Origin: Polytrichum commune
Taxonomy: Eukaryota > Streptophyta > Polytrichopsida > Polytrichales > Polytrichaceae
Direction: 5' to 3'
Assembly (NCBI GenBank): GCA_950295325.1
Contig: OX485807.1
Coordinates: 39,150,440 to 39,214,439 of the forward strand
Length of the DNA: 64,000 nt
Below, one piece after another: positions 22,548 through 34,380 of this stretch (position 1 is its first letter; each line of letters starts with the position of its first letter). Position numbers and translations under genes: made by a program. A model generated the notes under the pieces. It was not told the DNA's origin, did no database searches, and saw only the letters and a list, made by a program, of their open reading frames with translations.

Positions 22548-23600
22548 AAAACCCGGGTTTTAGATCCCCGGGTTTTGTGTCCGAAACCCCGTGTTGTTGT
22601 TGCTCCCCAATCTCACTCTCATTTTCTTGCGTTGTGGATCCTGTTGCGGCGATTTGCGATCGTCTCCTTTTTGTGACCCCGCACGGCTTCCTGCTGTGCT
22701 GGTCGCGGCCATCAATATGGTAGGTTCATCAAGTAAACCCTCGCCACCCTCAGCTGTAATCTTCCGATCCACTGATTAGGGTTCCAGCAATTTTTAGGGT
22801 TTCACTGATGCTTGGCAAGTGGTGTGGGGTTTGTGGCAGTCGGCCTTATTCAATTTCCAATCGTTCCTCACCGTGGTGCTACTGGTGATCTGCACATGCA
22901 CTTACATCAAATTCCACTTTCCAAAAATTTTGGACCAGAAGACCGGGTGAGTCAAGCCAGCCATTCCGTGTTGCTCAGAATCAAGGTTTTCATGTTGTTT
23001 TCATGTGTTGAGAGGACGCTGATTTGGGTGGATTGTGGCGACAGGTTTCGAGGATTCTTCTGGAAAGCAGCCCGCATAGGTGAGTTCAAGTGATTTTTTG
23101 GTTTCTTTTTTAGTTTTCATTTTTCCATCACCTAGTATGTATAAATAACCTTACATGCACGATTTGAATCATTTGATCGTAAAATGGATGCCAAGTTTGT
23201 CCTGGTGTCCTGCATTCCTGCAGGAAGGAATGAAGTAACCTTAATGTGCGAATTGTTTCTTTGATGAGTATCTGGTTGAGACAATTTTTTATTTTATTTT
23301 TGTTTGCGCAGGGGAACGGTTAAGCCCATGGGTGGCCGCTTGCTGTTTTGCAATGGGATTGACAATATTATTTTTCTGACAACACACAATATTATCAAGT
23401 TGTAGACACATATCCACTATGGCGGCCTTGTACATAGGAGAGCTGCTTGTGGAGCTCTTCGTGTAATTTCACCTCCTCTGCTCTTTAGAGAAGCCCAAGC
23501 TTGAAATTGGATCCAGCATCTTCCTAGAAACTTGAATCTTAGGCCACTTTTGAATCTGGTGTTTGGTAGGCTTTACAGCAAGCATTTGTTTGTTTGGAGC
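22548..23600 (+). other. GC-richer stretch, possible gene remnant
   Basis: It starts with a palindrome (AAAACCCGGGTTTT, 22548-22561). It then resembles a plant 5' region (C/T-rich, GATTAGGGTTCCAGC, TTTAGGGTTTC) and holds possible GT and AG splice sites. No frame longer than about 90 codons is open, and no domain was recognised. It leads into a tandem duplication at 23.6 kb. Confidence 0.3.
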
Positions 23601-23602
23601 AG

Positions 23603-24530
23603 GTGTCCTGTGCTGCAGAGTATTTTGGGGTTAGGATATTCTACGTCAGGAGGGTCTTCTTCTGGAAGTTGGCATGGCTATCAATGGTTTTCGCGATCAC
23701 TTACACATGACACGATCATCACCATCACTTGAGCTACATGCTGTCAATTGCAACAGATTATAACGGAGTTCATGACTGTCAATGGGAACCTCTGAGCTTC
23801 GATTGGCTACATGATCCTTATGTTTTTCATGTAAAATAAAACCTTGGTATATTGTGCTCCACTCCATTTTTTCTTAACCCTAATTTCTACTGTATTCCGA
23901 ACTACAGATAAAACGTGCAGCTCAAAGAAATCTTGTGACTTCGCAACTGATTTTGAAGGGATACATTTTGCATGATGCAAGGAACTGTTGAATTCTAATC
24001 TGTTGGATTGGAAGATGTCCTGTGCTGCAGACTATTTTGTAAATGGTGTTCTGACCTCTCTCTCGCACATGACATGGTCACTGGGACTTGAGGAGCAACA
24101 TGCTGTCAATCTGCAACCTATTGTAGAGAAAAGTTGTGACTGTCAATGGAAACTTCTGAGCTTTGATTGGCTACATGATCCTGTTCTTGTTTGTGTAAAA
24201 TAAAACTTTGGCATAATGTGCTTTACTTTTGTTTCCTGATTTCTGTTGCCTTGTGAAATATACTAGTTTAAACCCATGATGTCCTGCCTGGTTGTACCCG
24301 TGCATATGAAGTAATGTCCCAGACCATTCTTGAACTGTCTGCTCAATATGCCACTGTCGATGGCTAACTGTTTTGGAACTTTGGAATGGTGGTTGCATCG
24401 ACGTCCACCCACCCTCACTGTAGGTTGCCAAAATGTGTATAAGATAGTTTAGTGCAGGTCTCAGCAGCTCAAATTGTGTTTGGAAGGATACATTTGGCAT
24501 GGTGCAAGGAATTTCTTTAGAATCCTGAGA
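23603..24530 (+). repeat. Tandem duplication, two units of about 410 bp
   Basis: Unit 1 begins near 23603 and unit 2 near 24012. Both start with GTCCTGTGCTGCAGA, then share a CACATGACA word, ATGCTGTCAAT, TGACTGTCAATGG, CTGAGCTT followed by GATTGGCTACATGATCC, and GTAAAATAAAAC. Later both have GGATACATTT followed by GCATG-TGCAAGGAA. No open frame spans a unit. It may be a duplicated exon or UTR of a non-coding or dead gene. Confidence 0.7.
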
Positions 24531-24784
24531 TGAAATGAAGATGATGAAGACTTCTTTCTTTATGTTCTTGCTTGAGGCAGTCAGGAGGATTAGAGTTGTA
24601 GATCCAACTATGGACTTACTAAGCTTACCATTCCTCATGTCCTTTGTTACAGATATATTCATGTGCTGGTAAGGTAAATGAATATGTGTTAAAACAGTCA
24701 ATGTGACATGGGATTTCTAGCAACGACCAGGAAAACATTTGAATTGCTCCTGCTATATTTTCTTTAAGGTTATGGGTGTGATTT

Positions 24785-24950
24785 GGTTACTTTTCTTAAT
24801 CAGACACCTAGATTTGATTGGCATGTGGTTTGGCAAAGAACAAAAACCATTATGACATATGTTCAACAGAGATTGGATTGTGTCTTGAAATTTTATGAAC
24901 TATTCCACATTGAACAGTGAGCACAATTGGGGGACTTGTGTATTTAGTCA
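24785..24950. repeat. Dispersed repeat B, copy 2
   Basis: Matches 17876-18050: GGTTACTTTTCTTAATCAGACACC, the ATGTTCAACAGAGATTGGATTGTG words and a GCACAATTGGGGGA ending. Confidence 0.6.
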
Positions 24951-26190
24951 AGGAATCAACGAACATGCAGTTCCAGTGATCGTTGCTAAATCAAGGGAGG
25001 TCCGATTTTCAGTCTCGTTTCTGTTGTTAATTCATCATAGATTTGCTAATCCAACACACATTTGAAGACGTAAATTTAATCAATAGAAGATGGAGAAGAA
25101 GAGAAACTAACCAAATAAAACTTGCATACCTCACATGCAACATAAGCAGACCATATTGACTATAACTTGTAGCATGAGCTCCCAACATCATCCGAGTTGT
25201 GAGACTTGGACTAGATGCCAGGTCATAAGCTAAGCTTTTGCTGACATTGGAGGCTACCACCTGAATCTCATTTAATGACTACTTGAGTGCTGAGATTTTT
25301 TTTGAATTTTTTTTAAAAAAATACTATTTAAAAAAAAAAAAGGTCCTGGGAGACACTTTTGCCCGTCCATACTAGTGTGCCTGTTTAAGTTATAATTTTT
25401 TGAATTGGGACATGTGGATGACGGATGTTTTTTGAACAAACTTAACCTTATAGACGTGCCATTTGTACGATTAGATCCACCATTATAAGTACAACTTTCC
25501 TTTATCAAACTGCTGAATTAGCATGACCTTTTTGGAAACGATTTTGGGGAGATTTGGGCTCCAGCCTTTAGGAGTTAATATGATCATCCCTGTAGGGTCT
25601 AACCATCCTACAAATTATTCACAAAATTCACACACTGCAATATGGAACGATTTGACATTCTACGAAATACATTGGAGTCTTTGACAAGTCCGGTTTGTAC
25701 CCAACCATTGAAACTTCCATCAAATGCAACCTTTCCCTACTCATTCCTAGTTTACAGCGTCTCATCTCAATGGCCACCTTCATCTTGTGTAGGTTGATTT
25801 TTCTTGTGTCCCTACATAAAGGTGCCAAATAACCAGAAGGTGGAGGTGGAATTCGGTGGTTCTCCTTGATAGCTTTGGGGAGGGCATCGCCACTCCTCAC
25901 ATTTCTTCAAGGACCACATCTCATCAAACTTTCCTTTTCACCAAGTCTTTGACTCTAGAAGTGAAGCTTTTGATGAAATGAATGCAAGGGCAGTTTCCAA
26001 TCAAATTGTGTGCCTAAGCAAAATAGGAAACATCAGTGCATCAAAGTGTACATGAAATTCCTCACCCAACAATCTATTGTGACGGATTGGAGCTTGTGGG
26101 ACTGGGATGCACATTGCTTGGAAGAAAATTCAAGCAAATCGCAACTGCAGTTGTCTAGGAGTTGTTTGTTACGGTAAGTATTGGGGCCTT
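24951..26190. other. Non-coding stretch
   Basis: No gene was recognised. A minus-strand frame at 25628-25900 (90 codons) has no identified domain. T-rich and A-rich tracts lie near 25295-25340. Confidence 0.35.
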
Positions 26191-26194
26191 ATGT

Positions 26195-26370
26195 GGTCAC
26201 TTTTCTTGATTGGACGTTTGAATTTGAGTGGTATACAACAAGGTTTGTTGTTAAGAATGGACGTAAAAAATACATAAATTATAATGAGATTGGACTATGT
26301 GTTTGGATGTGCTCGAAAAATGAGCACCAATCTAGGTTCAGTAGTTAACACAAGTAGGAGGTCCTATGTG
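26195..26370. repeat. Dispersed repeat B, copy 3
   Basis: Matches copies at 17.9 and 24.8 kb: GTCACTTTTCTTGATTGGAC, TTGAGTGGTAT, GAGATTGGACTATGTGTTT, and then a tail with GTAGTTAACACAAGTAGGAGG. Confidence 0.55.
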
Positions 26371-27194
26371 ATCATTCGAAGAGAAAGAGAATCTTCATGT
26401 TGGTTTGTGATAACTTTTGCATCTCAACTCCAATTCTGAAATTAAAACGACGATCTTTGTGATTCATGACAATTGCTAATTGGATGAGACAATTTGTGGT
26501 ATGATCCAACCGTCCAAATTGTTTGTGGAGTTGGAATTGCCCACAATGGGGCCACATACCTTAGTTCAAGGTTTGATTGTCCTGTTAGTTAAACAAAGAG
26601 TTTGTAGAAGTGTTTGATTTGAGCGGTAGGTATTGCAAATCTCACTTGCATCAATACCAAAAATTCTCCAAGTTGCTCAATTACATTCATTTTGATTCAC
26701 ATCTTCTCTACATCTAAAACATTTGATCTAAAACATCAACCACACACTAAACATTTGATCTCGTGTGGCCCACAAGATTCATCATCAACCCACAACAATT
26801 GCCTTGCCATCCTTAGTGCTACATGACAAGTCATGAAGACCGCTTAATCACCACCTCATACCAATTGAAATGCCGCACTAAATCAGATGTTTAGTGTACT
26901 CAGTTCTTACTAGCTCACAAAAAATCTGAAAAGTTTTCAGAAAAGTTCACCTCCAATCTAACTAAAGATTGTTGTTACACCAAGTTGTGGACAAAGCTAG
27001 TTTCTAGGTGTGCAAGGAATGTTAGAATCATCCTCCTCCTCTTCATCATCTTCATCTTGGGAGATGATTAAACGAAGGGACGTGACCTTCTCCTCCAAAA
27101 GACACAATCGTATGAAATTTGGATTGGAAATTTGCAGGACCAGTAATTCCTGTGGCTTTGAAGTTTTTTTTCAAGTGGTAGCATCGCTTCCGAA

Positions 27195-27416
27195 ATGGGG
27201 CACGCACACAGCAAATTCGAACGTCTTCCACGAACAAGCAAGAAGATGTACAAAAGCGTGATAAAAACTGCTGCCGGAGCAGCAAGTACTTCAAGGAAAG
27301 CCGGCAACTTGAGCAAGAGGAAGGCGAAGTCTCGAAGACACTCCATTATTGAGGACAACAAGATTGTGAAACCTGTGCCCAAACCAGTACCTGAAAGAAA
27401 TTTTTGGGTTCCTTGA
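27195..27416 (+). CDS. Small basic open frame of unknown function
   Basis: A 73-codon frame beginning MGHAHSKFERLPRTSKK. The N-terminal MG is compatible with myristoylation, and the frame is rich in Lys/Arg/Ser (NLSKRKAKSRRHS). The 3' end (VKPVPKPVPERNFWVP) is the first unit of a 175-bp tandem array whose other copies are not open. I do not recognise a family. It may be a chance frame, or the coding end of a gene whose terminus was amplified. Confidence 0.25.
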   Translation: MGHAHSKFERLPRTSKKMYKSVIKTAAGAASTSRKAGNLSKRKAKSRRHSIIEDNKIVKPVPKPVPERNFWVP

Positions 27417-28130
27417 CAAAACTATGTTTATGCAACCTATCCGTTGAATTAGAGGATACTAGTGGTGCAAACTTGGTCCAAGCTTGAGGAAGAGAAGGTA
27501 TGAGCGCATGGATTAACCCAAAGATACAAAATATTTCAGATTGTGGGAACATGAGCCCAAACTCTGTAGCTTAAAGAATTTTTTTGGGTTCCTTAACGAA
27601 AAAGTATAGGCAACATGGAGACCATTGAATTATAGTTTAATAGTGCAAAGGTGAAATGTTGAGAAAGAAAGTTATATGGGCATGGAGTGGACCCAAAGCT
27701 CCATCAATTGAATTTGTGAAACCTGTGCCCAAACTAGTAGCTGAAATTTTTTCTGGGTTCCTTGAGGAAAAACTATGAAGCAACATGGAGGATGGATTTA
27801 TAGGAATGCAGTGCCAAGGCCAGAGGTTGGGGAGAAGAAGGTACGAGGGGATGAAGTTGAAACCAAAGCCTCCATAAACTGAGACTGTGAATTCAATGCC
27901 CAAACCAGTATCTGAAAGAAGTCTTTGGGTTGCTTGAGGGAAAATCATCATGGGCAACTTGGAGCATTGAACTATAAGATGATTGTATTGCAATTCAGAG
28001 CTTGTATTAGCACAAGAGAAGGTGGAGCTTGTACAGGTAGAAAGCTCGAGGAAGTGAAGGAGTGAGGGCATGGAAGTTAACCTTAAAGTGCATAAATTGA
28101 GAGACCATAACCACAAGGCATCCATTGAAG
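27300..28130 (+). repeat. Tandem array of about 175-bp units, roughly 4.5 copies
   Basis: The anchor GTGAAACCTGTGCCCAAACC followed by CTGAAAGAA and TTTGGGTTCCTTGA recurs at about 27366, 27543, 27716 and 27888, with spacing 177, 173 and 172. A partial fifth unit lies near 28040-28130. A second anchor (TTGAGGAAGAGAAGGTATGAGCG-like) precedes each. The units are diverged by substitutions and small indels and are not jointly open. Confidence 0.75.
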
Positions 28131-28438
28131 GACTGGCAAAGTTTTTGCACCAAATATTGGAGGATAGAAAAAATTACATCTGTACTATAGAGAACAGGAC
28201 AAGGGTGACGCGGCAGCGGTCGAAGGTGCTCGCGAAAGAGTTGCATCAAATCATGAAGTGGAAGAGTTCCACGCAAAGTTGTTGTGCCATAGAAAAACCA
28301 TCACCCGAATGCTTGCACCAAGATTCTGGCCTGGAAAACCATTTTAAGGATGAGAGCACCAGCTCAAATCATGGCAGCAGCACTCAAAAAACCAGGTCTT
28401 GGGGCTGTTGTCATGTCAGGGAGATCCTTGCACATTGA
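28070..28438 (+). other. Open frame of doubtful status, 122 codons
   Basis: The frame starts within the last partial unit of the 175-bp array and reads through a charged segment (RTRVTRQRSKVLAKELHQIM) into a Ser/Cys-rich tail. No domain was recognised. The even composition makes it worth recording, but no splice or expression signal supports it. Confidence 0.2.
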
Positions 28439-28539
28439 ATATACAATTAATTGCAGTGAGTTTCTGTCAAAAGTGGAGAGATTTTCTGGTTTCCCTCCTT
28501 TGTTTTCAGTTTCTACCAGACCTGACCACCGGATATTAG

Positions 28540-29073
28540 TACACCGTTTATGGTATTTATTAGTGTCACATGTGTAACAGTGCCACTTACCCTGTTTTGA
28601 GGCGTATGCTAGTTTACATTGATGATCAACAACTTCACCATAAGTGTCACCTCATGACACTTGGCGTTCAAGTGTGCTTACTAATATCTTGGCACGAGTA
28701 TGCTCAATAGTGTCATGAGGTGCATGCCCATGTTACACAATGATCTACAAGTTGACTAAAGTGCACACAAATGAGACTTGCCTTTAGCATGCTCAAGAAT
28801 ATCGTCCTCTTGCGTACTAAGATGTAAACACACGACACTTGCCATTAGTACGCTGAAAAATATCTTCCCCTTGCATACTAAAATGCAAGACTACTATCTA
28901 AAGCATCCCGATGCGCTACTCTAAATGTCATTACGTCAATACTTTTTCACTTAAACAAGTTCCTTATGTTGACGAATGGAACCATATTGGCAATCATGGA
29001 GCGTGACACTTGGAGACCTCTAGGCATCTAGTTTAGGCCATTGCAAATAGCGTATGTGACACTAAATACATAA
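28540..29073. mobile_element. MITE family A, best-preserved member
   Basis: The terminal inverted repeats are CACCGTTTATGGTATTTA (then GTGTCAC) on the left, and the complement of GTGACACTAAATACATAAAC-GGTG on the right. Both are bounded by TA, consistent with a Tc1/mariner-type TA target site. The interior matches 20066-20590 in order. It has no coding capacity. Confidence 0.85.
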
Positions 29074-29626
29074 ACGGTGTAGTTATTTCCTCTGGATTGG
29101 AGATCTCATTTCTGCAACTCAAAAAGGATACAACCTCCATGACCTCTCAAGTGAGTCTGCACTTTTTTGTTGGCCATTAAACATTATGGTTTTCAAGGGA
29201 CCATGGCCATTCTGTTTTTGATGGATTTTTGTATAACCTAATTTTTTAGGTGAGCTCCTCAAGATGAATCCTTAGACCCATAAACCTGGCGTCAAGTACA
29301 GAAACCTGGAGGTCCGCAGTTGAATCCCAAAACACTGATCCCGCATCCCACTTCCAAGTAAGTGTGAATTTTTCTGCTCTAAGGTGAATTTTTCTGCTCT
29401 TAAGTGTTTAGTTTTTGTTGTTTGCTGTGATTCTCAACTTGGATATCAGAGTCAGGACTTCTCTTGGATTTGTGGATGTGATGAGATTTTAGCAACAACC
29501 TACAAAATTTATTGACTTCCCATGTTGCTGCTATGATTTTTTCAAAGTCAGAAAGTGTTGGAGCCATAAAATGACCATGTAATTCCCCCCACCCCAAAAA
29601 GTAAATCATGTTGACTATTGAGCTTA
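29074..29626. other. Non-coding stretch
   Basis: A 22-base direct repeat (GTGAATTTTTCTGCTCT) occurs near 29363 and 29384. There is otherwise no gene or RNA signal. Confidence 0.35.
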
Positions 29627-30142
29627 TGCCCCCTTCCCACCTGACTTTAGTTAAGACCCAAAGTATTTCCTAAAAACCGGGTAAAGCTCCCTCGGTTATA
29701 GCGGAGGCATCCGACTATCCCAATGCACCTACAAGAACTTGCTCCGGAGATTTTCAAGTAGCTTTCACACAGGTTCATGGTTTTATCTACCAAGCAATGA
29801 ATGTTGGGTAGTTTTTGTCCCATCCCCAAATGCCTTACTACTCACCTATCTTACCATCGGTTTTTGTTAATGAAGCTCCTCGTGCCCTCATAGCTAAGAC
29901 TAAAAAGCAACCAATCACAAGGGTGGGAGGCGACACTTTTAAAGTTCCTATATTCTTGCCTCATGTTTAGGTACTGATGGGAGGGTCGGTGGTTGAGGCT
30001 TAAAACCTCCACTTTTAAGCCATGCCACATCATTTGCCACCTAGGCTCGGCACTAAAAAGAGCCGTATGTGTGAACCCTAGATAACTAAAACCGCTTTTA
30101 GACTAAAACTACTTCTAACTAATGTCAGGTGGGAATGCCCCA
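29627..30142. mobile_element. TIR element family C, about 0.5 kb
   Basis: The left end (ATGCCCCCTTCCCACCTGAC, then TTTAGTTAAGA) pairs with a right end whose reverse complement is GGGGCATTCCCACCTGAC followed by ATTAGTTAGAA. The subterminal part (CCACCTAGGCTCGGCACTAA, GTGTGAACCCTAG) recurs in inverse orientation at about 21285-21350. It has no coding capacity, and the superfamily was not fixed. Confidence 0.55.
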
Positions 30143-32620
30143 TTAGGATGGTTAATGTTTTTGAGCACATAGTCCATTCTAGGTGACAATTTTAGAAAAT
30201 TGACTGAAGAAGGCGCGTTTACCTTAGTGTGGAAAAATTCTGGTTATCGAGCGTTGTCTTGATGAGTTCTTGGAAAAAGCAATGCACTAATTGTAGCAGA
30301 GAATTATTATTAGAAGTCAATCGGAGGCAATATGGATAGGCATAAGGGTGACAACACTTTCAAGTAAGTGTAAGTTTTCTTGCTCATATACTTGTGTTGA
30401 TGAGTTCATAAAACAATAATTGCAAATTCATAGAGAGTAGTTGAAGGTAAATTGAGGGTGATCTAGAAAGGCATGCATGACCATATGATGTATAGGAGTT
30501 ATAACTCTGTTGAAGTTCGGGAGTTTGAATGTCAAATGGAGAGATTTTTGGTCTTCTTTAATTTTCTAGATTTTGCCAAGCGTGCCCATTGAATTATTAT
30601 AGTACTTTATTGGAGACTTCATTTTTTCAACCCCAAAAGATGCAACCCAAAAGATGACCTTCCAAGTGAGGCCCGTTTAAGTTACTCTAAGAGATGTTGA
30701 GAGCTTGAGGATTGAAAGCCTGAAAAAAGGAGCCCTTTTTGTTGGTGGAGAAGAGCCTCTTGCACACGTTTGTTCACTCAAGTACACTTTACACTTGAGG
30801 CTTCAACTTGAGGATTTGGAATTTTTTACGGGGCGTACGAATTAGATGGCGTCTTGATGGACCTCATGCGGCACAAGTACAATGCGCTCTTGGCCAAAAT
30901 CTTAGGCTACCTCATGCAAATTATTAAGAATGTCAAGAGTTTGAGCTCTTATATTGTGGGCCCCAAGCCAACCCAATGAAAGCCAAGTTTTCATCACATT
31001 GTGGAACTTTTGTGGACCACATTATATATTTTTTATTCCTATGAAAATTAGAATAAAAGGAAAGTGAAAACCTTGACATATCCCCATTCTTCCCAAGGGG
31101 GCACTGGCGGTATTTTAGAAACGACGTGCGATAAAATATAAGGTATTTAATATTCATTCGAGGTAAAATATAGGGGGCGAATCAATGTTGGAAACCTCTT
31201 ATAAAAAAAATACCATGCATTATAACATGTGTAATTTAATTACGTTTTCATAAAAAATAGCCTTGAATAAGGGTATCCTAAGTTATACTATGTAGGCTCA
31301 AATGGGATGGATGAAAATTACTTTTATCTAGCCTATTTCTTTAGATGAATTGTGGTTTTAGGGTTTTGGGTGAGCCATCACAAATAATATCACAAATTGA
31401 TCTTAAAGAGTTCTACTTTAAGTGGTTGAATCATCTATTGAACCTACAACAATTGCATGTGCACAAACGTCATGTTGTTCCTCCACTTTATTTAAAAATT
31501 TCTCAAAAAGCATATAACATATACTACATGTGTCCATAGTAGGTGACCCTAAAAATATAAAGTCTCAAACTAAAATAGGTGCACCTACCTTAGGCATTAA
31601 GCCTACATAGTGGTCACCTTATGAATGTAATTGCTCAATATTCCTCAAGGCATAATCTAGGCATCTCAAGCAATAAAAGAATGTATCATCATTAGAGTTC
31701 ATCATTATCAATCTAGTGGCACAATGGCCCTCACATGTTAGTGCACCTTTGTTTAACCTCACACAAAAGCATTGTGCAAAATGACTTAGGATTACACCAT
31801 GTCACAACTCATTAGATGTGTTTTTCATTGTGCAATGTTGACACAATCAAATTTTTCATGATCTAGTCAAAAGAGTTGCAAGAAGTGGCATGACTCCGAA
31901 CCTACAACCTAAAATTTAGTGTACATGTAACCCTAACAAAGAAATTCTCAAGACTCGGAGGTGAACCATTCATACTTGTGAAACGACTTAATCTTGTTTG
32001 TCTCAAGTGCAATTTCCAACACATAGAGGCCCGTGAATGAACAACAATATTGTGTTTATCTCACATTGACTGACATTACATTCAAATCTTCTCCGTCATT
32101 ATAAGCCATGTCGTCAAAATCTCTCCTACAACTAGTTTGGGTCCATTGCACCCATGCATATGAATCAATACCCCGAACCATCCTGCACCGTCCACTCAAC
32201 ATGCCATCATTGACAGTCAACTATTGACCATTTTGGAAAGGTTGAATGTCGATGGCCTCACAACGGTCACCATTCAACTTTGTCTCCAAAATGTGCTATT
32301 GTAGATGAACATGACACCAATTTGAAGATACGTGAGTAATTTGATCACACTTCCACAAAGAAGTTTGGCTCAAATGAGTAGGCCACGTGGTGTAAAGGAT
32401 GGAATGGCACATAGTTCATGTGTTGAAGTGCAGGTGGCATTTTGCAATTGCATTTTACATTGAATTCTTATTTGAACAAAGACCGTAGACCACCGGAACC
32501 TCGTTATTCTTTGACGCTAGGGTTAAGCCTCGTGATGTGGAAATGAGATACTTGCGGGGTGCAATAATACAACACGTATATGTGTTCCCCACACTGAAAG
32601 AGTTAACATGTTGATACACG
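30143..32620. other. Long stretch without recognisable genes
   Basis: AT-rich sequence with short frames on both strands and no domain. No tRNA-like fold, tandem array or terminal inverted repeat was recognised. Confidence 0.35.
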
Positions 32621-32625
32621 AGTTC

Positions 32626-33090
32626 AAGTGGCACTTGAACCTTATGGTGGGACCCCTGGGGCCCGCATAGGCTCCATCTCAAAACGTGATTAATTATTTA
32701 TTTTGCTGGAGTGCTTCTGTTGCAACATAAACCTAAACTTAAACATAAACCTATAAATGTTGGTTAGAAGTCATTACTACATCTCGCAGCGTACCGTTGG
32801 ATCTCTCTTGCTCTCAGCTAAGTTTCCCTCTTAATAGCTTCACTCAAACTTATGTTCTTACTTATTTCTTCAAAAATCCATCTAAAAAATGAGCATGATA
32901 CCCCTAAAAATGATTAATTATGTCATTATTAAAAAAAAAATTGATTTGCATCATGTGTAGCTCATGATGTGAGCAGTCGATTGTTGCCTTCGTAGAAAGA
33001 TCCGGAGTTATGTTGATGATACTACAGAGTTTATGCGAGAGCCACGGGCCGATGAGACCCCCGGGGTCCCGCCATATGGTTCACTTGAGG
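32626..33090. repeat. Inverted pair enclosing about 0.38 kb
   Basis: TTCAAGTG-CACTTGAACCTTATGGTGGGACCCCTGGGG near 32626-32663 matches the reverse complement of 33054-33088 (CCCCCGGGGTCCCGCCATATGGTTCACTTGA). It could be the inner part of a TIR element. Outer ends were not resolved. Confidence 0.4.
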
Positions 33091-33306
33091 CATAACTTAA
33101 CTATAAGAATTCTCACAAGATTGAAAAAAATAAAAATAGTAGTTCTCGTCCTTCTGTGTCTTGATCTCTCACAGGAACATATAATCTCCACACAGACAAG
33201 ACAAGGCTGCGATAAATGTTGGACTCCAAATGGGCAGTAGCACACACTCATTTGGAGCAACATGTAGATAAAATGAGAGGCAAGGAAGTGGTGGCGGTGG
33301 CCGTGA

Positions 33307-33892
33307 AGTCATCGAGAGGCATATTTATCACTAATATCAATGACCCATGTTACATGTGTGTGCGCTTGATATTCCGGAAACCATTGCTCGTTAGTATTGG
33401 GGATTGTCAGATCAATAGAAGGGCATGAGATTTCTCTATTGGCGGTGTTAACTCTATGAAGGCTAGACCTAATCAAAAAGGGCCTTGGAGACTTCTTTAG
33501 TGCCACCATGAGATCTTTGAGAAGAAAAATCCATGCATCTCTTAGCAAGTATGCTAGAATTTGGTTCCTCTTTGGACAATTGTGGGGAATGACCTTAGAA
33601 GTCATTGAGAGGCAAATTTATCACTGATATCAATGACACATGTTACATGTGTGTGCACTTGATATCCCAGACACCATTGGTCGTTAGTTTTGGGGTTGCC
33701 AGATTGATAGGAGAGCATAGGATTTCTCTATTGGCATTGTTAACTCTGTGGAGGTTAGACTTGATTAGAAAGGGCCTTGGAGACCTCTTGACTACCACCA
33801 TGGGATCTTTGAGAAGAAGAATCTTTGTATCTCTTAGGAAGTATGCTAGAATTTGGTTACTCTTTGGACGATTGTGAGGAATGACCTTACCT
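33307..33892 (+). repeat. Tandem duplication, two 293-bp units
   Basis: Unit 1 starts GTCATCGAGAGGCA near 33308, and unit 2 starts GTCATTGAGAGGCA near 33601. The units share TTTATCACT-ATATCAATGAC, ACATGTGTGTGC-CTTGATAT, GATTTCTCTATTGGC and TATGCTAGAATTTGGTT. Identity is high (roughly 85-90 percent by eye). Unit 2 holds a 90-codon frame that unit 1 lacks, so coding is unlikely. Confidence 0.85.
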
Positions 33893-34264
33893 TTAATAAC
33901 ACCAGGTTCGGTGTAAGAACATTAAAGTTCCTTGTTCCTTTTCTTTTCTTGATTACTCCAAGGAGATGTAAAGAATGGTCACCAACCCATTTGGCAAGGT
34001 GTACTTGACTATGCCTGCATTGCATGGGAGAAAGCCAAGCTTAGGTTTACGATGAAGCCTTGGACAAGTTTGAACTAAGAAACTCCTTTGCTATAGGTCG
34101 GATACTTGGAAAACGACTTGGTACATCATGGCGCCTAATGTTGGCTTAGTTATTCATGCTTACTTTGCTCACGCTTCATGGGTTGTGTGGTTGTGTGGTT
34201 CCACCAGGTGCACCCAAGAGAGTTCCCCTGCTCTCTCTTTTCATGTCCCAGTGGCCTTGTATGT

Positions 34265-34380
34265 ATTTATTTCAAAACTATGACACCAAAACACCATGTG
34301 TTTAAAAGAGAGTATGTTAACTATTCTAGGCTCAATAGCCAACATAGTTAAAGGGAAGGAGGACTACTTATGACTTTATG
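34265..34380. repeat. Dispersed repeat B, copy 4 (partial)
   Basis: Shares ACACCATGTGTTTAAAAGAGA and GGCTCAATAGCCAACATA with the copy at 17876-18050. Confidence 0.5.
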
